This document shows, piece by piece, positions 18,306 through 26,530 of a DNA stretch of 64,000 nt; position 1 is the first letter of the stretch, and each line of letters starts with the position of its first letter. A program made the translations under genes and the position numbers. The stretch covers positions 1 through 64,000 of the forward strand of contig NZ_PNCI01000025.1 in the NCBI RefSeq assembly GCF_005887095.1, written 5' to 3'. The DNA comes from Pseudoalteromonas rubra (GTDB lineage: Bacteria > Pseudomonadota > Gammaproteobacteria > Enterobacterales > Alteromonadaceae). The notes under the pieces are model-generated. The model did no database searches. It worked only from the letters and a program-made list of their open reading frames with translations, and had not been told where the DNA came from.

Positions 18306-19064
18306 ATGACGTTTTTAAAAGGATTTGCTCTGGTAACTGCCTGCTGGCTGAGTACAGCCGCGGCCGACGTTCAACCTGCCAGCATTTACGACAAAGCCCG
18401 TGACAGGGCCATTCCGGTTGAGATCACCTACCCGGAATCTCACACAAAATGCAGTGAAAAAGCCCCTTGTCCGGTGGCGTTTCTCGGCGCGGGCTACGGT
18501 ATGTCGCATACCGATTACACCTTCTTAGCCAAAGTGCTGAATAAGCATGGGTATCTGGTGGTTGCAATCGGGCATGAGTTGCCGGGCGATCCGCCGCTTT
18601 CTGTCTCTGGTAATTTGTTTGAAACGCGCAGCGAGAACTGGCAGCGTGGTGCAAAAACACTGGCGTTTTTGCAAAGCGAACTAAAAAGCAAAATGACGCA
18701 CTACGACTTCGATAACCTAACATTGATTGGTCATTCTAATGGAGGCGATATCTCTGCCTGGCTGGGTAATGAAGGTAAGCCTTACATAGAACAGATTATT
18801 ACGTTAGATCACCGTCGTGTGCCACTGCCAAAAACTAAGAATATAAAGGTACTGTCGATACGCGCCAGTGATTTTCCGGCAGATCCCGGCGTGTTGCCCA
18901 GTGAGGCAGAGCAAGCCGAGTTTGGTAGCTGTGTGGTGACCATTCCTAAAGCGCGGCATAATGATATCGCCGACTTTGGCCCTGTCTGGTTAAAAGACAA
19001 GATAGTGAAGCTTATTCGCCTGCATCTGGCCGGAGACTCGTGTTCACAATTGCAAAAAGCGTAA
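18306..19064 (+). CDS. Secreted alpha/beta hydrolase
   Basis: The 252-aa product has a signal peptide (MTFLKGFALVTACWLSTAAA) and the alpha/beta-hydrolase nucleophile elbow GHSNGG (about residue 142), preceded by an oxyanion-hole segment GAGYGMSH. The likely acid is in the SIRASDFPADPG region and the catalytic His in KARHNDIAD. The substrate is unknown; a lipase, esterase or dienelactone-hydrolase-like role is possible. The ribosome site is CAGGAG, and the gene lies just after the terminator of the preceding peptidase. Confidence 0.82.
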   Translation: MTFLKGFALVTACWLSTAAADVQPASIYDKARDRAIPVEITYPESHTKCSEKAPCPVAFLGAGYGMSHTDYTFLAKVLNKHGYLVVAIGHELPGDPPLSVSGNLFETRSENWQRGAKTLAFLQSELKSKMTHYDFDNLTLIGHSNGGDISAWLGNEGKPYIEQIITLDHRRVPLPKTKNIKVLSIRASDFPADPGVLPSEAEQAEFGSCVVTIPKARHNDIADFGPVWLKDKIVKLIRLHLAGDSCSQLQKA

Positions 19065-19083
19065 TGGCCTGATAGAAAGTACA

Positions 19084-19114
19084 GTGGTAGTGTGCAAGTC
19101 ACACTGCCACTTTC
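19084..19114 (+). terminator. Possible terminator hairpin
   Basis: An 11-bp stem with one G-T pair (GTGGTAGTGTG / CACACTGCCAC) and a five-base loop is followed only by TTTC. It may end transcription of the alpha/beta hydrolase, but the T-tract is weak. Confidence 0.45.
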
Positions 19115-19146
19115 AAAACTCATCATAATAATAAGAGCAACTTCAT

Positions 19147-19437
19147 ATGAAATACTTATTGACCGCCCTGTTTATCCTGGTTTTTATCGGCGGCTGCACG
19201 TCAACTCAGCAGTCAGATCCTCAGATAAAAAATGGCTATGTCCAGATGCAATTCGATATTAACGAGCAAGGCAGGCCCGAGAACATCCGCATTATTGAGT
19301 CAAGCCACAATGGCTTATTTGATCAAGAAGCCATACGCTCACTAAAAGAATGGAAATATAACCCTAAGATTGAGGATGGCATACCGGTCAGGCAAACCAA
19401 CCAAAAGGTGCAGCTGGATTTTGATATTAAGAATTAA
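19147..19437 (+). CDS. Small lipoprotein with a TonB C-terminal domain
   Basis: The 96-aa protein has a lipobox (FIGGC, Cys18) after a hydrophobic signal, then a TonB C-terminal-like domain covering almost all of the rest: GYVQMQFDINEQGRPENIRI, then SSHNGLFDQEAIRSLKEWKY. It lacks the membrane anchor and proline-rich spacer of true TonB, so it is probably not an energy transducer itself. A role as periplasmic adaptor is inference. Confidence 0.8.
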   Translation: MKYLLTALFILVFIGGCTSTQQSDPQIKNGYVQMQFDINEQGRPENIRIIESSHNGLFDQEAIRSLKEWKYNPKIEDGIPVRQTNQKVQLDFDIKN

Positions 19438-19527
19438 GCAGACAATTCGCAAACGAGTTTATTTCGTTTTGTTCCGCGCATAGGCAATACGGCGCTTGAT
19501 TTAACAGAAATTGATATGGGCGCTGAC

Positions 19528-19881
19528 TTACCCCTGCTCAATCTCTGCTAAAAACTGGCTGAGTATTGCTTTGCTTTCAGCCAGTCGCGCGACTTTCTCA
19601 TCAACGGCTTTGATTTCGCTGTGTAACAGGTTTCTAAGCTCGTCACAGGGCTCAAAAATGGGCCTGTCGCCGCGAATACAAGGTAAAAACTGTAAAATGG
19701 TATTGAGTGTCATGCCTGCCGCGCTCAGTAACTGAATACGGGTCAGCGTTTGTACATCGTTTGATGTGTAATTGCGATAGCCTGACGGGGAGCGGCTGGG
19801 GTGAAGCAAGCCTTGCTCTTCGTAGTACCGCAGCATGCGAATGCTGATCCCTGTTCGTTTCGATAATTCGCCGATTTTCAT
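19528..19881 (-). CDS. MerR-family transcriptional regulator
   Basis: The protein of 117 aa begins with the MerR winged helix (MKIGELSKRTGISIRMLRYY, then EEQGLLHPSRSPSGYRNYT) and continues with the dimerisation coiled coil. It has a Cys (CIRGDRPIFEPCDE) pair in the region where MerR proteins sense metals or oxidants, but the usual metal-binding C-terminus is absent. It is divergent from an aminotransferase gene and almost certainly controls it through the promoter at 19891-19922. Confidence 0.9.
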   Translation of the reverse strand: MKIGELSKRTGISIRMLRYYEEQGLLHPSRSPSGYRNYTSNDVQTLTRIQLLSAAGMTLNTILQFLPCIRGDRPIFEPCDELRNLLHSEIKAVDEKVARLAESKAILSQFLAEIEQG

Positions 19882-19890
19882 TCTACCCCC

Positions 19891-19922
19891 TTGACTCTAA
19901 CAGTGCTGTCAGGGTTTATAGT
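19891..19922 (+). promoter_or_regulatory. MerR-type promoter and operator
   Basis: TTGACT (19891-19896) and TATAGT (19917-19922) are separated by 20 bases, the long spacer typical of MerR-activated promoters. Between them lies the dyad CTAACAG-TG-CTGTCAG (one mismatch), where a MerR dimer would sit and twist the DNA. It drives the class IV aminotransferase and lies 10 bases from the merR-like start. Confidence 0.75.
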
Positions 19923-19962
19923 ACTGGCTTCCAAAAAGGGTTTCAAACCGGGAGTTAATTGT

Positions 19963-20778
19963 ATGAAAGAAAACACCTTTGCATCGCAGACTGTGGTCAA
20001 CGGCACGCTACTTCAGGAGCCACAGATGAGCCAGCTGGCCTTCTCTGGTTTTGCACATTTTACCGCTATGCAGGTACGTGATGGCAGGGTAAAGGGCATG
20101 GATCTGCATCTGAACAGGTTACGTCATGCTTCAGTCGAATTGTTTGGTCAGGCATTGTCTGATGCCGAAATCCTGACATCTGTTCGTGCTGCCATCGCTG
20201 CGGCGGGCACGGACTTGTCTTTAACGGTTACCTTGTATTCTTCTCATGGTGAGTTCACCCTGGAAAGTATGAACAGCCAGCCGAATGTACTGGTTCGCAC
20301 GGGTGAGCCTGCGAATGGACCGAGCGGACCGCTGAAACTGCTGGCTACCGAATATAGGCGGCCGTTACCTGAAATAAAACATGTCGGTGAGATCAGTAAA
20401 ACTTACTATCTCCACAAGGCTGCGCAGCAGGGCTATGATGATGCGGTATTCATAACTGGTACCGGTTGTCTGAGTGAAGGGACCATCTGGAATCTGGCCT
20501 TTTGGGATGGTGAAACGGTGATTTGGCCACAGGCTCCAAAACTGCAAGGCACCATGATGAGTATGGTCCAGCGGCAACTACGCTTACTTAATATCGAGCA
20601 GCGCACCGAGCCTGTGACATTGGCGAGTTTGCCATCGCTGCGCGGCGCTGTGGTGATGAACTCCTGGACACCGGGCGTGGCGGTGTCAGAAATTTCAGGC
20701 CACAGTCTGAGTGAGTCTCAGTCCTTATCTGCGCTTCTTCATCGGGCATATCAGGCGGAGCCCGCTCAGGCAATCTAG
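19963..20778 (+). CDS. Aminotransferase class IV family protein
   Basis: The product of 271 aa has the fold-type IV PLP enzyme pattern: HLNRLRHASVELFG near residue 45 and KHVGEISKTYYLHKAAQQGY, in which a lysine is the expected PLP anchor, followed by DDAVFITGTGCLSEGT (glutamate near PLP) and SWTPGVAVSEISG. Relatives include branched-chain aminotransferase and aminodeoxychorismate lyase; which of these it is cannot be settled. The start ATG at 19963 has GGGAG upstream. An in-frame TTG at 19891 lies in the promoter and is rejected. Confidence 0.85.
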   Translation: MKENTFASQTVVNGTLLQEPQMSQLAFSGFAHFTAMQVRDGRVKGMDLHLNRLRHASVELFGQALSDAEILTSVRAAIAAAGTDLSLTVTLYSSHGEFTLESMNSQPNVLVRTGEPANGPSGPLKLLATEYRRPLPEIKHVGEISKTYYLHKAAQQGYDDAVFITGTGCLSEGTIWNLAFWDGETVIWPQAPKLQGTMMSMVQRQLRLLNIEQRTEPVTLASLPSLRGAVVMNSWTPGVAVSEISGHSLSESQSLSALLHRAYQAEPAQAI

Positions 20779-20819
20779 TGCGCTGAACCCCCGTTGCGTT
20801 AGCAGTTCGGGGCTTGTGC

Positions 20820-21113
20820 TTATTCGTCATTGAGTTCACTAAGCTGCTGTTCGACGCGCGCCAGTAAAGGTCCAAACCTTTTCTCGGCGGCGCGTTTATT
20901 CCAAAAGTAGATCCCCACCATGCCAAACAGCACGATCAGGTAATACAATTGCATGTGCGTAACGAGTTGAATAATCCCCTGGTCATCCATATTGGCGCCC
21001 AGCGTGATCAGCATGACACTGACAAAAATGGGCGCTATGTACCACCATACTATGCTCTCCAGGAGTTGCTTTTGCTGAGCCAGCATTTGTTCGAATGAAG
21101 GTTGTGTGTTCAC
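20820..21113 (-). CDS. Small membrane protein, two helices
   Basis: The 97-aa protein has two hydrophobic segments (about residues 22-42 and 55-73), an N-terminal amphipathic stretch and a C-terminal charged coiled-coil-like tail (AAEKRFGPLLARVEQQLSEL). No family is recognised. It is on the minus strand, convergent with the aminotransferase. Confidence 0.65.
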   Translation of the reverse strand: MNTQPSFEQMLAQQKQLLESIVWWYIAPIFVSVMLITLGANMDDQGIIQLVTHMQLYYLIVLFGMVGIYFWNKRAAEKRFGPLLARVEQQLSELNDE

Positions 21114-21284
21114 TATGTCCCTGCTTTTTGTTGTTGATGTTATTAGGTTAGTAGTGCTCAGGACCTGAATGTGTCACAGACTGTCAAAAAAAGTGCAGCG
21201 AATTTGTATGGAAGGGGCATGCCATAACCTTAGATACGGGCTATGGCATGTATCCCCGGTTGAACACCCGGGGAAGCGTATGTA

Positions 21285-23447
21285 TTACAGTTTGCCTTCA
21301 GCCAGGCCAATGATAAAGCCGTAACTTAGTGCGATATCATGAATGCGCTTAAAGCGACCTGATGCGCCACCGTGCCCGGCAGACATATCGGTTTTTAACA
21401 ATAAAGTGTTGTTGTCCGTTTTATATTCGCGAAGCTTGGCAACCCACTTGGCAGGTTCAAAGTACTGCACCTGAGAGTCATGCAAACCGGTCGTCACTAG
21501 CATATTTGGGTAGTTCTGCGCACTGACCTGATCATAAGGCGAGTAAGAGCGCATATAGTCAAAATAGACTTTGTCATTCGGGTTACCCCATTCGTCGTAC
21601 TCGTTGGTAGTCAGAGGCAATGACTCATCCAGCATAGTGTTGATCACGTCAACAAAAGGTACCGTGGCATGTACGCCATGGTACAGTTCCGGTTCCTGAT
21701 TGATGACAGCTCCCATTAACAGGCCGCCAGCGCTGCCACCACGCGCGTAAAGGCGTTTTGGATCGCCGTACCCCAACTTAGTCAATTCCTTGGTGACGTC
21801 GATGAAGTCATTAAAGGTATTCTTCTTATTGAGTTTTTTACCATCTTCATACCAAGGTCTGCCCAATGCCTGAGAGCCTCGAATATGAGCAATGGCATAA
21901 ACAAAGCCCCGGTCTAGCAAGCTCAAAGTACTGACTCGGAAGTTAGGATCACGGGTTGAACCGTACGAACCATAACCATATTGCAGCAGTGGATTGGTGC
22001 CGTCTTTTTTGAACATGGCTTTTTTGTAGACCAGTGTGACGGGGACTTTCACGCCATCTCTGGCAGTAACAAACAGACGCTTGGAAGCGTAGTCATCGGC
22101 GTTGAAATCGCCCAGTACTTTGGTTTGCTTACGCTGCGTTTTTTCCAGTGTTTTCAGGTCTATGTCATAGATGGTTTCAGGCGTTGTCATGCTCTCGTAG
22201 CTTACCCTGACAAAACTGCTGCCCAACTCCCGATTACCAGTCATCTCTGCCATGTAGGCCGGATCACTAAACGACAGAGTTTGGTGCGTACGAGTCTTTA
22301 AATCCAGTACGTTCAGGGTGCCAACACCTTCTACCCGCGATTGGTAAACCAGGTGATTGTCAAACAGCTCAACGTCTTCCAGCTTAGCCTCAGGGTTGTG
22401 GGCAATAATGGTTTTCCATTTACGCTTATCCGACAATTCATCTTTGTGCGCTTTCATGAGCTTAAAGTTGACGGCATTGTCGTTGGTATAGACAAAATAG
22501 TAATCGCCCTGCTTGAGCACATTGTATTCATGCCCTTTGGTTCTGGGCAGCAGGCGATACGGCCGCGCTTGTCCATTATTGGCATCAATAACGGACAAAC
22601 CCTTGGCTTCGGTACTGTGGTGGATGATGTAAATCTCACTACCATCTTTACTTCTTTCCAGGTAGGTGTAGTAAGTATTGTCTTTTTCTTCATACACAAG
22701 TTCATCCTGTGACTGGTCCTGGCCCAGTACATGACGATAGACCTGATAACCCAGCAAGGTCACAGGGTCTTTTTTGATGTAGTAAATACTGCGGTTGTCA
22801 TTGCCCCACTGGATACTGTCGGCTGCGCCTTCTAATTTGTCAGTGTAAATCTCTCCAGTTTCAAGGTCTTTCACACTGATAGTATAGATGCGACGACTTA
22901 GCGTATCTTCTGCAAAAGCCATGAGCTTGCCATTCGGGCTGACGCTTAGTGCACCGAGGCCATAGTAAGACTGGCCCTCAGCCCGTTGATTGGCATCAAA
23001 AAGCTGAGTTGGTTCGGTACCGTCCGCATGTTTACTGCGGTAGTAAATGCGATATTCCTGGTTGCCCCTTACTTCACTGAAGTAGTAGTAGTCACCGCGT
23101 TTATACGGCACACTGCGGTCATCTTTCGCGATTTTACTTTTTATTTCTTCAAATAAGTCTTTGCGTAATGACTCTATGGGGGCCAGCTTTGCATCTGCAT
23201 AGCGGTTTTCCTGCTCAAGATGAGACAGCACTTTCTCTGAGCTACGGGTGTCGTCGCGTAACCAGTGATAGTTATCAACCAGTTCATAGCCATGGATCTG
23301 GGTGACGTGAGGAATTTTTTGTGCAACTGGAGGCTGAACTTGCTGCTGGCTTGCCTGAGTGTCTGTGTTTTGCTCTGTCACGGTCTGGCTGCACGCGCTG
23401 GCCAGCATAATCGCACCTGCAATGGCGCTGAATTTGAGAATTGTCAT
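21285..23447 (-). CDS. ptrB: Oligopeptidase B (S9A), lipoprotein form
   Basis: Oligopeptidase B cuts peptides after basic residues. The protein has a beta-propeller (about residues 60-420) and a catalytic alpha/beta domain with Ser in GGSAGGLLMG (about 573), Asp in GLHDSQVQYFEPAKW and His in GHGGASGRF. The stretches VPFVDVINTMLDESLPLTT and NEYDEWGNP are typical of PtrB. The start at 23447 (AAAAAGGACAG upstream) gives a lipoprotein signal with lipobox LASAC, so the enzyme is probably anchored in the envelope, unlike cytosolic E. coli PtrB. A longer start at 23465 would add six residues. Confidence 0.92.
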   Translation of the reverse strand: MTILKFSAIAGAIMLASACSQTVTEQNTDTQASQQQVQPPVAQKIPHVTQIHGYELVDNYHWLRDDTRSSEKVLSHLEQENRYADAKLAPIESLRKDLFEEIKSKIAKDDRSVPYKRGDYYYFSEVRGNQEYRIYYRSKHADGTEPTQLFDANQRAEGQSYYGLGALSVSPNGKLMAFAEDTLSRRIYTISVKDLETGEIYTDKLEGAADSIQWGNDNRSIYYIKKDPVTLLGYQVYRHVLGQDQSQDELVYEEKDNTYYTYLERSKDGSEIYIIHHSTEAKGLSVIDANNGQARPYRLLPRTKGHEYNVLKQGDYYFVYTNDNAVNFKLMKAHKDELSDKRKWKTIIAHNPEAKLEDVELFDNHLVYQSRVEGVGTLNVLDLKTRTHQTLSFSDPAYMAEMTGNRELGSSFVRVSYESMTTPETIYDIDLKTLEKTQRKQTKVLGDFNADDYASKRLFVTARDGVKVPVTLVYKKAMFKKDGTNPLLQYGYGSYGSTRDPNFRVSTLSLLDRGFVYAIAHIRGSQALGRPWYEDGKKLNKKNTFNDFIDVTKELTKLGYGDPKRLYARGGSAGGLLMGAVINQEPELYHGVHATVPFVDVINTMLDESLPLTTNEYDEWGNPNDKVYFDYMRSYSPYDQVSAQNYPNMLVTTGLHDSQVQYFEPAKWVAKLREYKTDNNTLLLKTDMSAGHGGASGRFKRIHDIALSYGFIIGLAEGKL

Positions 23448-23618
23448 GTCTGTCCTTTTTGACATTCGGGGTATGCCCCGGTTGGTCAGTAAAATGAGCG
23501 GGTGCTCAAATGTATTTAACTTGATTGTTGTCGGATTGTAATCTCATCTTTAACAAAAGTACAAAGAGCCTGAGACAAGCGGGGAGGTTTGACGGGTAGG
23601 TGTATTGATTTGGCAAGG

Positions 23619-23640
23619 GCCAGCTCTGTGGCGAGCTGGC
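23619..23640 (-). terminator. Hairpin after the small lipoprotein gene
   Basis: An 8-bp perfect stem, GCCAGCTC / GAGCTGGC with a six-base loop, lies 11 bases past the lipoprotein stop. It lacks a T-tract on the minus strand, so it is a weak terminator or an mRNA 3' end structure. Confidence 0.4.
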
Positions 23641-23651
23641 ATACCCTGATG

Positions 23652-23843
23652 TTAGCAGTTTTCGTTTTCTGCATTGAGGTTTTCTTTGGCTTTTTCACAC
23701 AGGTCTTCAGCCTTGTTTTGTACATCTGTTATGGCCTCGTCTACGCGCTCACCAGCGTCCTCGGCAGGGCCATCAGAACAACCAGCCAGGCCTAAAATAG
23801 TGATAAAAAAAGTTGCCTGAAGTGCAGTAATCATGTGTTTCAT
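23652..23843 (-). CDS. Small lipoprotein
   Basis: This 63-aa protein has a lipobox LAGC (Cys22) and an acidic, helix-forming mature part (AGERVDEAITDVQNKAEDLC, then EKAKENLNAENENC) with two further cysteines. It resembles small stress-induced lipoproteins, but no named family is assigned. It is the last gene of a minus-strand run with DUF1328, DUF2383 and MscS genes, each with its own ribosome site. Confidence 0.75.
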   Translation of the reverse strand: MKHMITALQATFFITILGLAGCSDGPAEDAGERVDEAITDVQNKAEDLCEKAKENLNAENENC

Positions 23844-23882
23844 AATGTGCTCCTTAATATTTAATGAAGTAACGTGTGGCTG

Positions 23883-24053
23883 CTATGCGTTTGGCTTTTT
23901 AATCACAGGCAGCACAAACGACAGCAAAACCAGGGCAATAAAAACAAAGAACAATATCTGTGCAATGCCCGCAGCAGCCCCGGCAATGCCACCAAAACCC
24001 AGAATGGCACTGAGCAGTGCAAGGACTAAAAATCCGAGTGACCAACGTAACAT
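23883..24053 (-). CDS. DUF1328 (YtjA-like) membrane protein
   Basis: A 56-codon gene reads [20 protein letters not shown], then [20 protein letters not shown], and ends in PVIKKPNA. The start, the GFGGIAG turn and the length are those of the DUF1328 family (YtjA of E. coli). Two transmembrane helices are expected. A strong AGGAGG site lies 6 bases before the ATG. Members are induced in stress, but their function is unknown. Confidence 0.9.
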   Translation of the reverse strand: MLRWSLGFLVLALLSAILGFGGIAGAAAGIAQILFFVFIALVLLSFVLPVIKKPNA

Positions 24054-24123
24054 GTGAACCTCCTGTCTGTGTTTGATCGGGCAGGGCCAGTGCCCTGCAA
24101 AGTCTGTGATATGACGTTTATAA

Positions 24124-24570
24124 CTAGGCGGTAAACGCCTGAAGCGCTTTCATTTCGTCATGGCAAGCCTGCATGCGAACCTGGATCTGTCTTAGGTCCT
24201 GAACACACTGAGGCGGTAATTGTTGCTCTAAGGCATCGGCCACTTTTTCCAGCACCTTATCCTCTACTTCTTCTAACTGCGCGATATAAGTGTGTGTTTT
24301 GTCAGTACTCAATACACCCAGCACCTTAGTGTAATGCTCGCGCAGCGTGACTAGCATGTCAGAGTCGGTTTCGCGCTCGCCTTCATCAATCAGCACGTAG
24401 GTTTGCAGTTTCGAAATAGCCTGCACCTTTTCAGTGATCATGGTGTTGAAAATGGCACTGATGCGCTCGTCGTCCACTTTGTCTTTGGCGTCTTTGTAAA
24501 ACTCTACGCCACCATTGAGCACCTTGACTAACTCCTTCAAAGGTTCCATATCATAGTTCGAATGTGTCAT
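24124..24570 (-). CDS. PA2169-family four-helix-bundle protein (DUF2383)
   Basis: The 148-aa, mostly helical protein matches the DUF2383 family in length and pattern ([20 protein letters not shown], then the [20 protein letters not shown] helix). The family folds as a ferritin-like four-helix bundle, but no metal-binding set is evident here. A good AAGGAGC ribosome site precedes it. Its neighbours suggest an envelope or osmotic stress role (inference). Confidence 0.82.
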   Translation of the reverse strand: MTHSNYDMEPLKELVKVLNGGVEFYKDAKDKVDDERISAIFNTMITEKVQAISKLQTYVLIDEGERETDSDMLVTLREHYTKVLGVLSTDKTHTYIAQLEEVEDKVLEKVADALEQQLPPQCVQDLRQIQVRMQACHDEMKALQAFTA

Positions 24571-24717
24571 CGTTTAGCTCCTTACTAGATTGCTTAAGTT
24601 TGTCTGTTGTTTAAACTAATGCACTGCCCGTGCCAGATTTAAACTTTATTAATATCAATGGCTTGAGCGTTTTGTGTTGCATCGGACGATGCAAGCTTTA
24701 CCTTGTGTCTGTAACTT

Positions 24718-25668
24718 TTACGCTTCACTACTGGGTACTTCTTTCTCACCTTGCTGTGTGTGAGCACGCTGGCGCATATTGATTTGCATGTCCCCCAGGT
24801 TTGCACCGCCTTTGGCATTAAAATCCAGCGTACGAATAGGAAAGGGAATAAGAATATCGTTTTCTTCCAGGGTTTTGTGGATCGCAATAATGGCTTTGTG
24901 GCGCATCTGCATAAAGCCAATCTCACCCGGGTAGTCAATCCAGAACCACACCAGCAGATTGACAGAGCTGTCACCAAACCCGCAGGCATAGACATCGGTT
25001 TCGTGTTGTTTAATGACGCCATCCAGCTCGTTTATGGCCTCCACTATCACAGATTCGGCCTGCTCGATATCATCGGCATAAGAGATCCCGACTTCTATTT
25101 CTATCCGTCGGGTGGCCAGGCGGGAGTAGTTAATCAATTCATTTTTAAACAGGATTTTGTTGGGCACTATGGCCAGCTGACCATAAAAGTTCTCAATTAA
25201 AGTATTGCGCAGGTTAATCCGGCGGACGGTGCCGAAGGTGTCGCCGGCTTCTACTACATCACCAACCCGAAAAGGTTTGCGAATGCCCATTACCACTCCG
25301 GCTATCATGTTTTCGGTCATATCCTGAAAGGCAAAACCGATTGCCAGTCCTATGATGCCAGCACCGGCAAGTAGTGACGCCACCGCTTTTGATAGCCCCA
25401 TAATATCCAGGGCAAAGAAAAACCCGATCGCAACCAGGATCATACGGCAGATCCCCGTAATCAGCCCGGCTATCTGGTTTGACTCAAACAAGCGTTTAAG
25501 CAAGGTCAGCAGCCAGCGAGCAAGGAATTTAGACAGAATCACAAACACAATAAGAATGAGTGTTGCAATGACCAAGTTGGGTAAATTCTTAATTGTCAGT
25601 TCGGCCCAGTGCACGAGCTTTTCATTGATCAGCGACCAGAAGTCTTGTGGGGTAAAAGTAAATGACAT
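24718..25668 (-). CDS. MscS-family mechanosensitive ion channel
   Basis: This 316-aa protein has three transmembrane helices (about residues 28-48, 65-88, 92-115) and then the MscS pore-lining and beta domains: the Gly/Ala-rich helix KAVASLLAGAGIIGLAIGFA and FQDMTENMIAGVVMGIRKPF are the family signature. The beta domain follows with RVGDVVEAGDTFGTV. It releases solutes when membrane tension rises on osmotic downshock. The C-terminal tail after residue 280 is short and polar. Confidence 0.93.
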   Translation of the reverse strand: MSFTFTPQDFWSLINEKLVHWAELTIKNLPNLVIATLILIVFVILSKFLARWLLTLLKRLFESNQIAGLITGICRMILVAIGFFFALDIMGLSKAVASLLAGAGIIGLAIGFAFQDMTENMIAGVVMGIRKPFRVGDVVEAGDTFGTVRRINLRNTLIENFYGQLAIVPNKILFKNELINYSRLATRRIEIEVGISYADDIEQAESVIVEAINELDGVIKQHETDVYACGFGDSSVNLLVWFWIDYPGEIGFMQMRHKAIIAIHKTLEENDILIPFPIRTLDFNAKGGANLGDMQINMRQRAHTQQGEKEVPSSEA

Positions 25669-25918
25669 AACGCCTCCTTATATGTATCTGGTGATAGCAG
25701 CAGGGAGCGTGCCATTGGACTATATATTTAATTTCAATGGGTTAGTAAAAAGTGTGATGGTCTGTGTAGAATTTTCCAGTAAATAGTTCCACACCGGTAT
25801 GTAAAATATACAGGCAAAAGGCAGGGGAAATTATCTAACCATATGATTTTAAATGGCTAAATAGGTTGGCACGTAAGCTGCACCTGTCAAAGTGAACTCA
25901 TCCACAAGGAGAATGATT

Positions 25919-26479
25919 ATGAAACGCACAATTCTAACACTTGCTTTTGCTACGGCTTTTTCAACTTCTGCGGTTAATGCTGCTGACAATCAGTGGGAAA
26001 AAGAGGCCAGCGACGCCTGGATAGACGGTAAAGCCGAAGCTACTTTACTGTTCAATGGCAACCTGAATTCGTTCGACATCAACACAGATGTGAAAAACGG
26101 CGTGGTGGTCCTCACAGGTAAGGTTGACCACAGCGTTGATAAAAAACTGGCAACTGAACTGTTGATCGGTATTGACGGTGTAAAAGAGGTAGACAACCGG
26201 TTGACTGTGGTATCAGAGGACAAAGATAAAGATGGCAAAGGCGATGCAGAGTCTGACTTTGTTGATGCCAAAATCGCGACGGTGATTAAAACCCGTCTGC
26301 TGTTTGATACTGACATCAGCGGTACCGACATCGACGTCGATGTCGACAATCAAACCGTGACGCTTACCGGTGAAGTTGAGTCAGACGCTGAAAAGCAGCT
26401 GGTGGTAAATATTGCAGCGAACGCAGACGATGTAAAACGTGTTAACAACAAGCTGACCGTTGTTGATGAACGCTCATAG
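25919..26479 (+). CDS. Periplasmic protein with two BON domains (OsmY-like)
   Basis: The 186-aa product starts at the ATG at 25919, seven bases after AAGGAG; another ATG at 25913 is too close to that site. A signal peptide is followed by two BON domains (about residues 35-105 and 118-185), each with the pattern of an alpha helix and a VxVxxxxVxLTGxV strand (GVVVLTGKVD and TVTLTGEVES). A linker rich in Asp and Lys (DKDKDGKGDAESD) lies between them. BON domains bind phospholipid, and OsmY-like proteins protect the envelope under osmotic shock. It is divergent from mscS across 250 bases. Confidence 0.88.
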   Translation: MKRTILTLAFATAFSTSAVNAADNQWEKEASDAWIDGKAEATLLFNGNLNSFDINTDVKNGVVVLTGKVDHSVDKKLATELLIGIDGVKEVDNRLTVVSEDKDKDGKGDAESDFVDAKIATVIKTRLLFDTDISGTDIDVDVDNQTVTLTGEVESDAEKQLVVNIAANADDVKRVNNKLTVVDERS

Positions 26480-26506
26480 AGCAACGCAGTTACTCCCTTG
26501 ACTTAC

Positions 26507-26530
26507 AGGCACGCTTAGCGTGCCTTTTTT
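26507..26530 (+). terminator. Rho-independent terminator
   Basis: An 8-bp stem, AGGCACGC-TTA-GCGTGCCT, is followed by a T-tract 28 bases after the BON-protein stop codon. Confidence 0.9.

Noticed and set aside
21218..21250. Inverted repeat CATGCCATA / TATGGCATG downstream of oligopeptidase B
   Set aside because: It forms a 9-bp stem, but there is no T-tract on either strand nearby, so I do not call it a terminator.
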